Shown here piece after piece: positions 15,536 through 22,214 of a stretch of DNA of 22,214 nucleotides. The notes beneath the pieces were generated by a model. That model ran no database searches. It saw only the letters and a list, made by a program, of their open reading frames with translations, and had not been told where the DNA came from. A program made the position numbers and the translations under genes. The stretch covers positions 1-22,214 of the forward strand of contig CABQCA010000020.1 of NCBI GenBank assembly GCA_902462525.1. Reading direction: 5' to 3'. The stretch's first letter is position 1, and each line of letters opens with the position of its first letter. The DNA is from an uncultured Porphyromonadaceae bacterium. Its GTDB lineage: Bacteria > Bacteroidota > Bacteroidia > Bacteroidales > Muribaculaceae.

Positions 15536-16557
15536 TTCTGCTCCTCCTTTGTAAAGAAATTGATGCCACGCAGCCAGCTGATTTTGCGGTTGACGACAAA
15601 TACATCGATAAGCAGGAAAATAAGCGCTATTGCTGCGAACGTGGGGAACTGCTCGGCTCCGGCTTTATATGTTATGGACCGGAATTCCGATTTCTGAAGC
15701 TTGTCGAGCTGGTCGGAAAGTTCAGAAAGGGCTTTGGGCGAAGCACCGTTGACATATATGCCGTTACCTGCCTGTGCTATCTCTTGTGCAAGACCTTCAT
15801 TGAGACGGGTTATCACAGGACGGCCTTCGGCGTCGTTGAATCCGGGTAACAGAGCGCCTTCCGGTGTTCCGAGACCGATGACATCTATTTGAATGTCGTT
15901 TTCGGCAGCCAGTCGTGCTGTTTCTATTGCTTCACCTTCGTGGTCTTCGGCATCGGTAATCAGTATTATTGCCTTGTGCATGTCTTCAGCCGGTGAAAAA
16001 CCGTTCATTGCCATTTTGATAGCGCTTGAAATCGACGTTCCCTGAAATGCCATCTGATCAGGCGTCAGATCGTTGAGATACATTTTTGCTGTGTAAAAAT
16101 CGCTTGTCAGAGGAAGCTGCATCTTCGAATTACCTGCAAATATCACAAGACCGACCTTGTCGTTGTCGAGACGGTCGATAAGTTTCTCAAGAAGAAGACG
16201 CGCGCGGTCGAGGCGTATCACACCATCAGGACGGTCGGTCGATGATGCGAGCATCGAGTTGGAAACGTCGAATGCTATCATCACCTCAATGCCGGCTGTT
16301 GTTTCCTGTTGCTCTTTAGCGCCCGCGCGGGGACGGGCAAGCACCACAACCAATGCGGCAAGGGCTATCATCTGGAGAGTAAGTTTTACGCCGGGTGTGT
16401 AGCGTGATGTGTCGGGCATGAGATGTTCGATCGACGACATACGTCCGAAACGGCGCAATTTGGCACGGCGTGAGGCCCGTGCCGCCATGAAAAGCAGAAC
16501 GGCCACAGGCACAAGTGCCAGAAGATATAAATATGTGGGATTAGCAAAATCAAACAT
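15532..16557 (-). CDS. batB: BatB, VWA-domain membrane protein
   Basis: The 341-residue protein has two N-terminal transmembrane segments (about 8-26 and 58-75), a von Willebrand factor A domain and a C-terminal transmembrane segment (FAAIALIFLLIDVFVV) before a basic end. The MIDAS is complete: DVSNS at 97-101, the threonine in LPLTSDF, and the aspartate in LITDAEDHEGE. BatB and BatA are close relatives and their VWA domains are thought to bind partner proteins in a metal-dependent way in the periplasm or at the membrane. It lies 10 bases after batA and its stop overlaps batC by 4 bases. Confidence 0.92.
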   Translation of the reverse strand: MFDFANPTYLYLLALVPVAVLLFMAARASRRAKLRRFGRMSSIEHLMPDTSRYTPGVKLTLQMIALAALVVVLARPRAGAKEQQETTAGIEVMIAFDVSNSMLASSTDRPDGVIRLDRARLLLEKLIDRLDNDKVGLVIFAGNSKMQLPLTSDFYTAKMYLNDLTPDQMAFQGTSISSAIKMAMNGFSPAEDMHKAIILITDAEDHEGEAIETARLAAENDIQIDVIGLGTPEGALLPGFNDAEGRPVITRLNEGLAQEIAQAGNGIYVNGASPKALSELSDQLDKLQKSEFRSITYKAGAEQFPTFAAIALIFLLIDVFVVNRKISWLRGINFFTKEEQK

Positions 16558-16567
16558 AGCAAAAGTT

Positions 16568-17554
16568 CTATGGAATAGATCTCAGTATAGTATAGCGAAG
16601 CAAAATCTCAAAAGCGAAGAACCCGAATGCGAGCCATGCCCACATCATGTAGTTATCTTCGGTGTGAGAAAAATGCCTTACATCCATCTGGGTTTTCTCA
16701 AGAGCATCGATTTCCTCGAACACTTCCTGAAGCACACGGTTGCCGGTAGCACGGAAATATTTGCCTCCGGTGCTTTCTGCTACTGCCCGGAGTGTCGCTT
16801 CGTCGATTACAACCGGCTGAGGCTGGAATTCGATTCTGCCGGTCAATGTCTGCACAGGATATGGGGCATTGCCGTTGGTGCCGATTCCGATTGTGTAGAT
16901 TTTGACACCAAGCTCCTTGGCGACTTCGGCTGCCGTAACAGGGGCTATGACACCGGTATTGTTCGATCCGTCGGTGAGGAGGATTATGCTCTTACTCTTG
17001 GCTTTGCCCTCTTTCAGGCGATTAAGGGAAGTCGCAATGCCGTCGCCTATGGCCGTGCCGTCTTCAAGAACATTCATCTGAAGATTCTGAAGGTACTGAA
17101 GCAGTTGGGCGCGGTCAACAGTCATCGGCACGCCGGTCAGGCTTTCGCCTGCAAATACAACGATGCCTATATTATCGGCTTCGCGGCCCGATATGAACTG
17201 GGCGGCAACCTCCTTGGCGGCTCCGAAACGATCAGGTTCGAAATCGCGGGCAAGCATCGACGACGATACGTCCAGTGCAAGAACGATGTCGGTTCCCTCT
17301 GTCGAGGTAGTGCGCCAACTGTCGCGTACTTGCGGACGCGCGAGAACCACTATCACACAGGCTATCGTGGCCATGCGGAGTATGAAAAGTAAATGGCGAA
17401 GGTACTGCTTCCATGTACCGCGCAGATTACGGAACGCTGACGACGACGATACCGCCATAGTGGCATGGATGTCGCGCTGCTTCCATATATACCATGCGGT
17501 CAGTGGTATAATCAGCAATAAAAGCCAGAGAATATGAGGATGAGCAAAATGCAT
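16568..17554 (-). CDS. batA: BatA, VWA-domain membrane protein
   Basis: The 328-residue protein begins MHFAHPHILWLLLLIIP and has transmembrane segments at about 8-24 and 54-72, a VWA domain with MIDAS DVSSS (95-99), VPMTVDRAQ and LLTDGSNNTG, and a C-terminal transmembrane segment (WAWLAFGFFAFEILL). It is preceded by a stop only 7 bases upstream. The open frame extends 52 codons further upstream (to 17710), but that part is basic, overlaps the preceding gene and lacks family similarity, so the start is placed at 17554, where the usual hydrophobic N-terminus begins. The role is as for BatB. Confidence 0.92.
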   Translation of the reverse strand: MHFAHPHILWLLLLIIPLTAWYIWKQRDIHATMAVSSSSAFRNLRGTWKQYLRHLLFILRMATIACVIVVLARPQVRDSWRTTSTEGTDIVLALDVSSSMLARDFEPDRFGAAKEVAAQFISGREADNIGIVVFAGESLTGVPMTVDRAQLLQYLQNLQMNVLEDGTAIGDGIATSLNRLKEGKAKSKSIILLTDGSNNTGVIAPVTAAEVAKELGVKIYTIGIGTNGNAPYPVQTLTGRIEFQPQPVVIDEATLRAVAESTGGKYFRATGNRVLQEVFEEIDALEKTQMDVRHFSHTEDNYMMWAWLAFGFFAFEILLRYTILRSIP

Positions 17555-17561
17555 CGTCTGT

Positions 17562-18572
17562 TTATTTAGAGGGTTTTCCGGTTTCTTTTGGCGAAACTTC
17601 TTTTTCTGCTTCCTCTTCGACCGGAGGTTTCGGTTTTGTAGTTTCCACAAAGTCAACAGCTTTGTTGAAGGCCTTGACATTGTCGTCGGGCAGAGGCCGT
17701 ACTTTCGCAAATTTCACAAAGTCGGCTATCGCAAGCACACTTCGCATCTCGTCGGCAGTCATGCGGGTCTCGGGATTGCTTTTCAGGGCCTTGACAATCT
17801 CTGTAGAAGTCATTTCCATAGCATTGATTCCGAAACGTCCGTGCAGGTACTGGCGAAGAATATCCACAAGCTCGGTGTAGTATTCTTTCTCGTGTCCATT
17901 TTCCGGAAGCTTCTGTGATCGGAGTTTTTCGAGCCGTTGTTTGGCAAGGTCGTACGGAGGTACTGGTGCGGACTTCTTTTCTTCAATTACAGCCTGACGT
18001 TTGCGCAACATGAGGTATGCTGCTATAAGTCCGGCAACAGCAGCTATTGCCAGCAAAGCCCATAAAATCCAATTGGGAATGTAGTCGTACCATCTTGAAT
18101 CGGCCGCGGCTATAGGAGCCATTGGATTGATGGTTTCGAGTGAATCGACATCAACTGCCGTAACTTTAAACGCAAGAGCGTTTGAACGCACTGTATCGGC
18201 GCCTGGAGCAGGAACTACAGCGAATGGGGGAATACTGATGTTACCAGGATCGAAGGCCTGAACTGTAAAATCGAAATCATAGCGCACACCATTGTCGGTG
18301 GAAGCTGTAAGACTGTCGGACTCTACCACATCTACTCCATGAAATGATATGAAGTCATTGGCCGATAACTTGTTTACAACAGGAAAGTCAACTAACTGCA
18401 CTGTTGAAACAAACTGACTGGGCACATTCACCGATACATAGATGTGCGCACGGTCGCCCATAAGCAAGTCGACACTGTCAACCGAAGCAGTCACAGAAAC
18501 GCTCTGCGACCACAATGGCAGGCATAGTACGCTCAGAATTACTGCAACATAATATTTCAACCGAACATTCAT
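17562..18572 (-). CDS. BatD-like/DUF4381-type envelope protein of the bat cluster
   Basis: The 336-residue protein has a signal peptide (1-23, ending LWSQS), a periplasmic beta-rich domain (about 24-140; VTASVDSVDLLMGDRAHIYVSV resembles the N-terminal modules of BatD), a transmembrane segment (about 167-189) and a cytoplasmic helical tail (about 195-310) ending in a Lys/Glu/Pro-rich sequence. The helical tail (KEYYTELVDILRQYLHGRFGINAMEMT) matches the DUF4381-type tail seen with MoxR/VWA clusters. It overlaps the upstream DUF58 gene by 4 bases and is followed by batA after 7 bases. It is probably a membrane partner of the VWA proteins; no biochemical role is known. Confidence 0.78.
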   Translation of the reverse strand: MNVRLKYYVAVILSVLCLPLWSQSVSVTASVDSVDLLMGDRAHIYVSVNVPSQFVSTVQLVDFPVVNKLSANDFISFHGVDVVESDSLTASTDNGVRYDFDFTVQAFDPGNISIPPFAVVPAPGADTVRSNALAFKVTAVDVDSLETINPMAPIAAADSRWYDYIPNWILWALLAIAAVAGLIAAYLMLRKRQAVIEEKKSAPVPPYDLAKQRLEKLRSQKLPENGHEKEYYTELVDILRQYLHGRFGINAMEMTSTEIVKALKSNPETRMTADEMRSVLAIADFVKFAKVRPLPDDNVKAFNKAVDFVETTKPKPPVEEEAEKEVSPKETGKPSK

Positions 18573-19444
18573 ACTGTTGCTCTGTTTTTAAACAGCCCCA
18601 TCAGGGCCTTTACATAATCTTCGTCTGTCGCAACCGATACATAGTCCACGCGGTTGCTTCGCAGTGCCTCCGACATCCGTTGCTGGCGTGAGTACCACCA
18701 TTTGTTGTAGGCTTTGCGGGTTGCAGCCGAACCGGTGTCAATCCATCGGGTGGCTCCGCTTTCAAGATCGCGGATACGCATCAGACCGACGTTGGGCATC
18801 TCGCTGTCGCGCTTGTCGTAAACCTGAACAGCCATCACATCGTGACGGTTAACAGCTATGGTAAGAGGTTTACGATAGTCCGATTCGTCAATAAAATCGG
18901 AGATAAGGAACATTGTACACCGCCGTTTGAGTGCATCGCTGAAATAGCGTACGGCTACCGCGATGTCTGTGCCCTGACTTTCTGGCTTGAAGTCGAGCAG
19001 TTCGCGAATCAGAAAGAGGATATGCTTGCGTCCTTTCTTTGGAGTTATGAACTTCTCGACTTTGTCGCTAAAGAAAATTGCACCGATTTTGTCGTTGTTC
19101 TGAATTGCCGAAAATGCTATTGTGGCAGCAATCTCAGCAATCATCTCGCGCTTTTCAACGCCTACGGCGCCGAACGAGCGGCTGGCCGACACATCGATAA
19201 GGAGCATCACGGTAAGCTCGCGCTCTTCTTCATAAACCTTCACATACGGATGATTGTGCCGGGCCGTGACATTCCAGTCGATGTCGCGGATATCGTCGCC
19301 GTACTGGTATTCACGGACTTCCGAGAACATCATGCCACGGCCTTTGAAAGCCGAATGATATTCGCCCGCAAATATATTTTGCGACAGTCCGCGAGTCTTT
19401 ATCTCGATTTTGCGAACTTTTTTTATAAGTTCATTGGAATCCAT
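18569..19444 (-). CDS. DUF58 (VWA-like) protein
   Basis: The 291-residue soluble protein begins MDSNELIKKVRKIEIKTRGL and has the DUF58 hallmark region EYQYGDDIRDIDWNVTARH (45-63) followed by a VWA-like core with a MIDAS DVSAS at 84-88. DUF58 proteins are constant partners of MoxR ATPases and sit at the cytoplasmic face, probably as an adaptor between the ATPase and the VWA membrane proteins. It starts 6 bases after the moxR stop and overlaps the following gene by 4 bases (ATGA). Confidence 0.92.
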   Translation of the reverse strand: MDSNELIKKVRKIEIKTRGLSQNIFAGEYHSAFKGRGMMFSEVREYQYGDDIRDIDWNVTARHNHPYVKVYEEERELTVMLLIDVSASRSFGAVGVEKREMIAEIAATIAFSAIQNNDKIGAIFFSDKVEKFITPKKGRKHILFLIRELLDFKPESQGTDIAVAVRYFSDALKRRCTMFLISDFIDESDYRKPLTIAVNRHDVMAVQVYDKRDSEMPNVGLMRIRDLESGATRWIDTGSAATRKAYNKWWYSRQQRMSEALRSNRVDYVSVATDEDYVKALMGLFKNRATV

Positions 19445-19450
19445 ATTCTA

Positions 19451-20446
19451 TCAGGGAACCTGTACTTTGTCGAGAATGTCGGTAATAATCTGATCGGTGG
19501 TGCAGTTGTTGGCTTCGGCCTCATAGGTGAGACCTATGCGGTGACGGAGAACATCGTGGGCTACAGAAATTACATCTTCCGGAATTACATAGCCCCGCTG
19601 ATGGAGAAAAGCATATGCACGCGCAGCCCTTGCAAGCGAAATCGAAGCACGGGGTGACGCTCCGAAAGATATGTATGACGCCAGATCTTCAAGACCGTAT
19701 TCAGCAGGTGTACGCGTCGCGAATACTATGTCGACGATATAGCGCTCTATTTTTTCGTCTACATAAATCTGCTCGACCACTTTCTGTGCTTCGATTACTT
19801 CTTCGGGGCGCAGAAGGGGTGTCACTGGGCGTTGTTCGCGTGCTATGTTCATGCGAATTATTTCGCGCTCCTCGTCCTTAGAAGGATAACCGATCACTAC
19901 TTTCATGAGGAAACGGTCGACTTGCGCCTCGGGCAGAGGATATGTGCCTTCCTGCTCTACCGGGTTCTGAGTCGCCATCACCAGGAAGGGCTTGTCGAGA
20001 GCAAAAGTATTGTCACCTATAGTAACCTGACGTTCCTGCATGGCCTCAAGAAGAGCGCTCTGTACTTTGGCCGGAGCTCGGTTGATTTCGTCGGCAAGCA
20101 CGAAGTTGGCGAAAACAGGACCCTTCTTCACCTGGAATGTCTCGTTTTTGACACTATAGATCATGGTGCCGATGACGTCGGCAGGCAGAAGGTCGGGAGT
20201 GAATTGTATTCGGCTGTATTTTGCATCAATGAGCTGGGCAAGCGTCTTGATGGCCAGTGTCTTAGCAAGACCTGGAACGCCTTCGAGAAGTACATGCCCG
20301 TTGGCAAGCATTGCAATGAGGAGACTCTCCACAAGGTGCTTTTGACCAACTATGGTTTGGTCCATTCCTCTTGTTATAAGTGCTGTGAAGTCGCTTTTTG
20401 ATGCGACCAACTCATTGAGTTGTCTAATATTAACGCTTTCGCTCAT
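19451..20446 (-). CDS. MoxR-family AAA+ ATPase
   Basis: The 331-residue ATPase has Walker A GVPGLAKT (56-63), Walker B LADE (117-120) followed by INRAP, sensor 1 ATQNP (158-162), and the arginine-finger motif PEAQVDRF (172-179). All catalytic motifs are intact. MoxR proteins act as chaperone-like ATPases on VWA-domain partners, and here the gene leads the bat cluster, which is its typical place. The ATG at 20446 gives the common N-terminus. A -7 element lies 79 bases upstream. Confidence 0.93.
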   Translation of the reverse strand: MSESVNIRQLNELVASKSDFTALITRGMDQTIVGQKHLVESLLIAMLANGHVLLEGVPGLAKTLAIKTLAQLIDAKYSRIQFTPDLLPADVIGTMIYSVKNETFQVKKGPVFANFVLADEINRAPAKVQSALLEAMQERQVTIGDNTFALDKPFLVMATQNPVEQEGTYPLPEAQVDRFLMKVVIGYPSKDEEREIIRMNIAREQRPVTPLLRPEEVIEAQKVVEQIYVDEKIERYIVDIVFATRTPAEYGLEDLASYISFGASPRASISLARAARAYAFLHQRGYVIPEDVISVAHDVLRHRIGLTYEAEANNCTTDQIITDILDKVQVP

Positions 20447-20486
20447 AGTGATTTAAGTATGTTTCAAACTGTAGTTGCTGTAACGT

Positions 20487-20508
20487 GGAAGGCGCGGGGG
20501 ACTCTTCC
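20487..20508 (-). repeat. Small GC-rich hairpin in the moxR leader
   Basis: GGAAG (20487-20491) and CTTCC (20504-20508) can pair around a 12-base GC-rich loop, in the 70-base leader of the bat operon. The arms are short and there is no T-tract, so this is a weak call. Confidence 0.25.
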
Positions 20509-20524
20509 TCTGCCTTTTATCACG

Positions 20525-20532
20525 CAAAGTTA
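20525..20532 (-). promoter_or_regulatory. Likely -7 element for moxR and the bat operon
   Basis: On the minus strand TAACTTTG matches TAnnTTTG and lies 78 bases before the moxR ATG. No TTTG/TTG occurs at the expected -33 spacing, so it is supported by half of the consensus only. It is the sole promoter-like element between clpC and moxR that I can see. Confidence 0.5.
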
Positions 20533-20627
20533 ATATTCTAACAATTAAAGCGCTATTTCGGAATGTTAAATTTATTTACTTTCTCTTTAAGCGTCTAAAC
20601 ATTTAAGTATTTTTATAAGTAACATAT

Positions 20628-20671
20628 AAAAACATGCCGGAAATACCATATTAGGCTTCCGGCATGTTTTT
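20628..20671 (-). terminator. Strong intrinsic terminator after clpC
   Basis: AAAAACATGCCGGAA (20628-20642) and TTCCGGCATGTTTTT (20657-20671) form perfect 15-base arms around a 14-base loop. Read on the minus strand the hairpin ends in TTTTT and lies 28 bases after the clpC stop. It separates clpC from the moxR promoter at about 20530, and is symmetric enough to work in both directions. Confidence 0.92.
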
Positions 20672-20699
20672 TATTAGATTCTTATAATCTGTATGTCGT

Positions 20700-22214
20700 T
20701 TACTGTTCTATCACCGGCTGCGATGCGGCATCGATGACATGAGCTACAATCTTCTGTTCGTCGCGGTTGAAATCGACAAATATTTCATCGTTTTCGTTCA
20801 CCTTGCCGGCAAGCAGAAGTTCGGCAAGTTCGTCCTCAAGATATTTTTGAATGGCCCGTTTGAGAGGACGGGCGCCAAACTGGACATCGCAGCCTTTGTC
20901 AGCTATAAAGTTCTTGGCTTCATCACTGATAGTGATGGTATAGCCTAACTGCCCGATGCGTTTGAAGAATCCGGCAAGTTCGATGTCGATGATTTTGAAG
21001 ATAGCATCACGGTCGAGAGTGTCAAAGATTATAACATCGTCGATACGGTTGAGAAACTCAGGCGCAAATGCCTTGTTGAGAGCTTTAGACAGCACGCTGT
21101 GCGAATATTCGCGATCAACTTGCTGAGTTGTGAAGCCCACACCGCTACCGAATTCCTTGAGCTGTCGCGTACCGATGTTCGAGGTCAGAATTATGATTGT
21201 ATTTTTGAAATCTATCCGGCGACCGAGGCTGTCCGTAAGGCGCCCTTCGTCCATCACCTGAAGCAGAAGGTTAAAGACATCGGGATGAGCTTTCTCAATT
21301 TCATCGAGGAGAACTACCGAGTAGGGGTGACGTCGCACTTGCTCTGTAAGTTGACCGCCCTCCTCATAACCTACGTAGCCGGGAGGCGCTCCTATGAGAC
21401 GCGACACGCTGAATTTCTCCATATATTCGCTCATGTCGATGCGGATTAAGGTATCGGCCGAATCGAAAAGATATTCAGCAAGTTTCTTGGCCAGAAGAGT
21501 TTTACCCACACCGGTAGGTCCGAGGAACATGAATGTTCCTATAGGTTTATTGGGGTCCTTAAGGCCCAATCGATTGCGCTGGATAGCCTTTACAATCTTG
21601 GCAATGGCATTGTCCTGTCCGATGACCGAGCCTTTAAGCTTCGGACCCATTTCGAGAAGCCGCAGACCTTCGGCCTGCGCTATCCGCTGCACCGGTACTC
21701 CCGTCATCATAGCAACGACTTCAGCCACACGGTCTGCATCGACAGTTTCGCGGTTGGCTTCCATGTCCTTTTCCCATTTGCTGCGGGCCTCGTCGAGCTG
21801 ACGGCTCAGCGAAGCAGCCTCGTCGCGCAGACGGGTGGCCTCGGCGAAATCATGACGTTTCGCAGCTTCGAGTTTTTCGGCTGTAGTAGTCTGAAGTTTT
21901 GTTTCGAGTTCCTCTATTTCGGCAGGGACCTCAATGTGGCTTATTCGCGTACGGGCACCTGCCTCATCGAGTGCGTCGATGGCCTTGTCGGGGAAATTGC
22001 GGTCCGACACGTAGCGATCGGTCAGTTTCACACACGCTTCAAGTGCTTCAGCGGTATAGTTCACACCGTGGTGTGCTTCGTACTTAGGCTTGATATTGTT
22101 AAGAATAATGAGTGTTTCTTCGGGTGTGGTCGGTTCAACCATCACTTTCTGGAAGCGGCGTTCAAGAGCACCGTCTTTCTCGATGTTCACACGGTATTCG
22201 TCGAGCGTAGTAGC
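20700..22214 (-). CDS. clpC: ClpC-type AAA+ unfoldase, C-terminal 504 residues
   Basis: The coding frame remains open to the right edge of the window; the first visible residues are ATTLDEYR, the end of the first AAA+ module. ALERRFQKV follows, then a middle region carrying a UVR-like segment (KLEAAKRHDFAEATRLRDEA), then the second AAA+ module with Walker A GPTGVGKT (visible residues 232-239), Walker B VVLLDEIEKAH, LTSNIGT and sensor 2 GARPLKRAI. The UVR motif and short middle region indicate ClpC rather than ClpB, which has a long coiled-coil domain. Such proteins unfold substrates for ClpP. The 5' part with the N-terminal repeats is outside the window. A strong terminator follows the stop. 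Confidence 0.9.
   Translation of the reverse strand, partial: ATTLDEYRVNIEKDGALERRFQKVMVEPTTPEETLIILNNIKPKYEAHHGVNYTAEALEACVKLTDRYVSDRNFPDKAIDALDEAGARTRISHIEVPAEIEELETKLQTTTAEKLEAAKRHDFAEATRLRDEAASLSRQLDEARSKWEKDMEANRETVDADRVAEVVAMMTGVPVQRIAQAEGLRLLEMGPKLKGSVIGQDNAIAKIVKAIQRNRLGLKDPNKPIGTFMFLGPTGVGKTLLAKKLAEYLFDSADTLIRIDMSEYMEKFSVSRLIGAPPGYVGYEEGGQLTEQVRRHPYSVVLLDEIEKAHPDVFNLLLQVMDEGRLTDSLGRRIDFKNTIIILTSNIGTRQLKEFGSGVGFTTQQVDREYSHSVLSKALNKAFAPEFLNRIDDVIIFDTLDRDAIFKIIDIELAGFFKRIGQLGYTITISDEAKNFIADKGCDVQFGARPLKRAIQKYLEDELAELLLAGKVNENDEIFVDFNRDEQKIVAHVIDAASQPVIEQ

Noticed and set aside
16409..17392. 327-codon plus-strand open frame across batA/batB
   Set aside because: It is antisense to two well-supported VWA proteins and crosses their junction; a shadow frame.
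17555..17710. 52-codon N-terminal extension of BatA
   Set aside because: It overlaps the preceding gene, is highly basic and has no similarity to BatA; the hydrophobic family N-terminus starts at 17554.
18842..19657. 271-codon plus-strand open frame opposite DUF58 and moxR
   Set aside because: It crosses the junction of two conserved minus-strand genes and has no family similarity.
1..22214. Defence system, prophage, transposon or CRISPR array
   Set aside because: All genes belong to chromosomal housekeeping or conserved bat/stress families; no integrase, transposase, terminal repeats or regularly spaced repeats were found.

Overview
The window is an ordinary chromosomal stretch from a member of the Bacteroidales, probably Muribaculaceae or a close relative. 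The phylum-level assignment rests on three things: the complete moxR–DUF58–batABCDE aerotolerance cluster, several promoters of the Bacteroidetes type (TTTG, 19–21 nt, TAnnTTTG) placed correctly before genes, and the general lack of strong Shine-Dalgarno sites. The family-level guess comes only from recognising the style of the proteins. I see no tRNA, rRNA, CRISPR array, insertion sequence, prophage or restriction/defence genes, and no intergenic gap exceeds 300 bases.

Layout. At the left edge is the start of mutA (methylmalonyl-CoA mutase small subunit, minus strand, cut by the window end). A 264-bp divergent intergenic region carries a promoter for each direction. On the plus strand there follows a tightly packed run, pyrB–pyrI–flavin reductase–glyA–ispD–recG, joined by ATGA, TGATG and 13-bp overlaps and therefore probably one transcript. 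It covers pyrimidine synthesis, one-carbon metabolism, isoprenoid precursor synthesis and fork repair. A YitT-family membrane protein follows with its own -7 element. This plus-strand block meets the minus-strand block at about 7.53–7.59 kb in a short convergent junction containing a minus-strand intrinsic terminator.

Everything from 7.59 kb to the right end is on the minus strand. Read in the direction of transcription (right to left) it is clpC (N-terminal part outside the window) with a strong terminator; then the eight-gene cluster moxR–DUF58–BatD-like–batA–batB–batC–batD–batE; a small helix-turn-helix protein gene with its own promoter and a hairpin terminator; a tandem universal-stress-type protein; dnaG (primase); and a short NmrA-like Rossmann protein.

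How the genes work together. In the bat cluster, one MoxR AAA+ ATPase is encoded with three MIDAS-bearing VWA-type proteins (DUF58, BatA, BatB), two membrane-anchored BatD-type envelope proteins and two TPR proteins (BatC, BatE). This is the conserved Bacteroidetes arrangement linked to oxygen tolerance and envelope integrity, with a still unclear biochemical role. ClpC and the Usp-like protein give the right half a loosely stress-related character, but that is inference. No clearly new system is present. The items most worth a second look are the paired hairpins in the dnaG leader, the small HTH gene and hairpin sitting directly before the usp gene, the degenerate short Rossmann protein, and the extra BatD-like subunit in the bat cluster.
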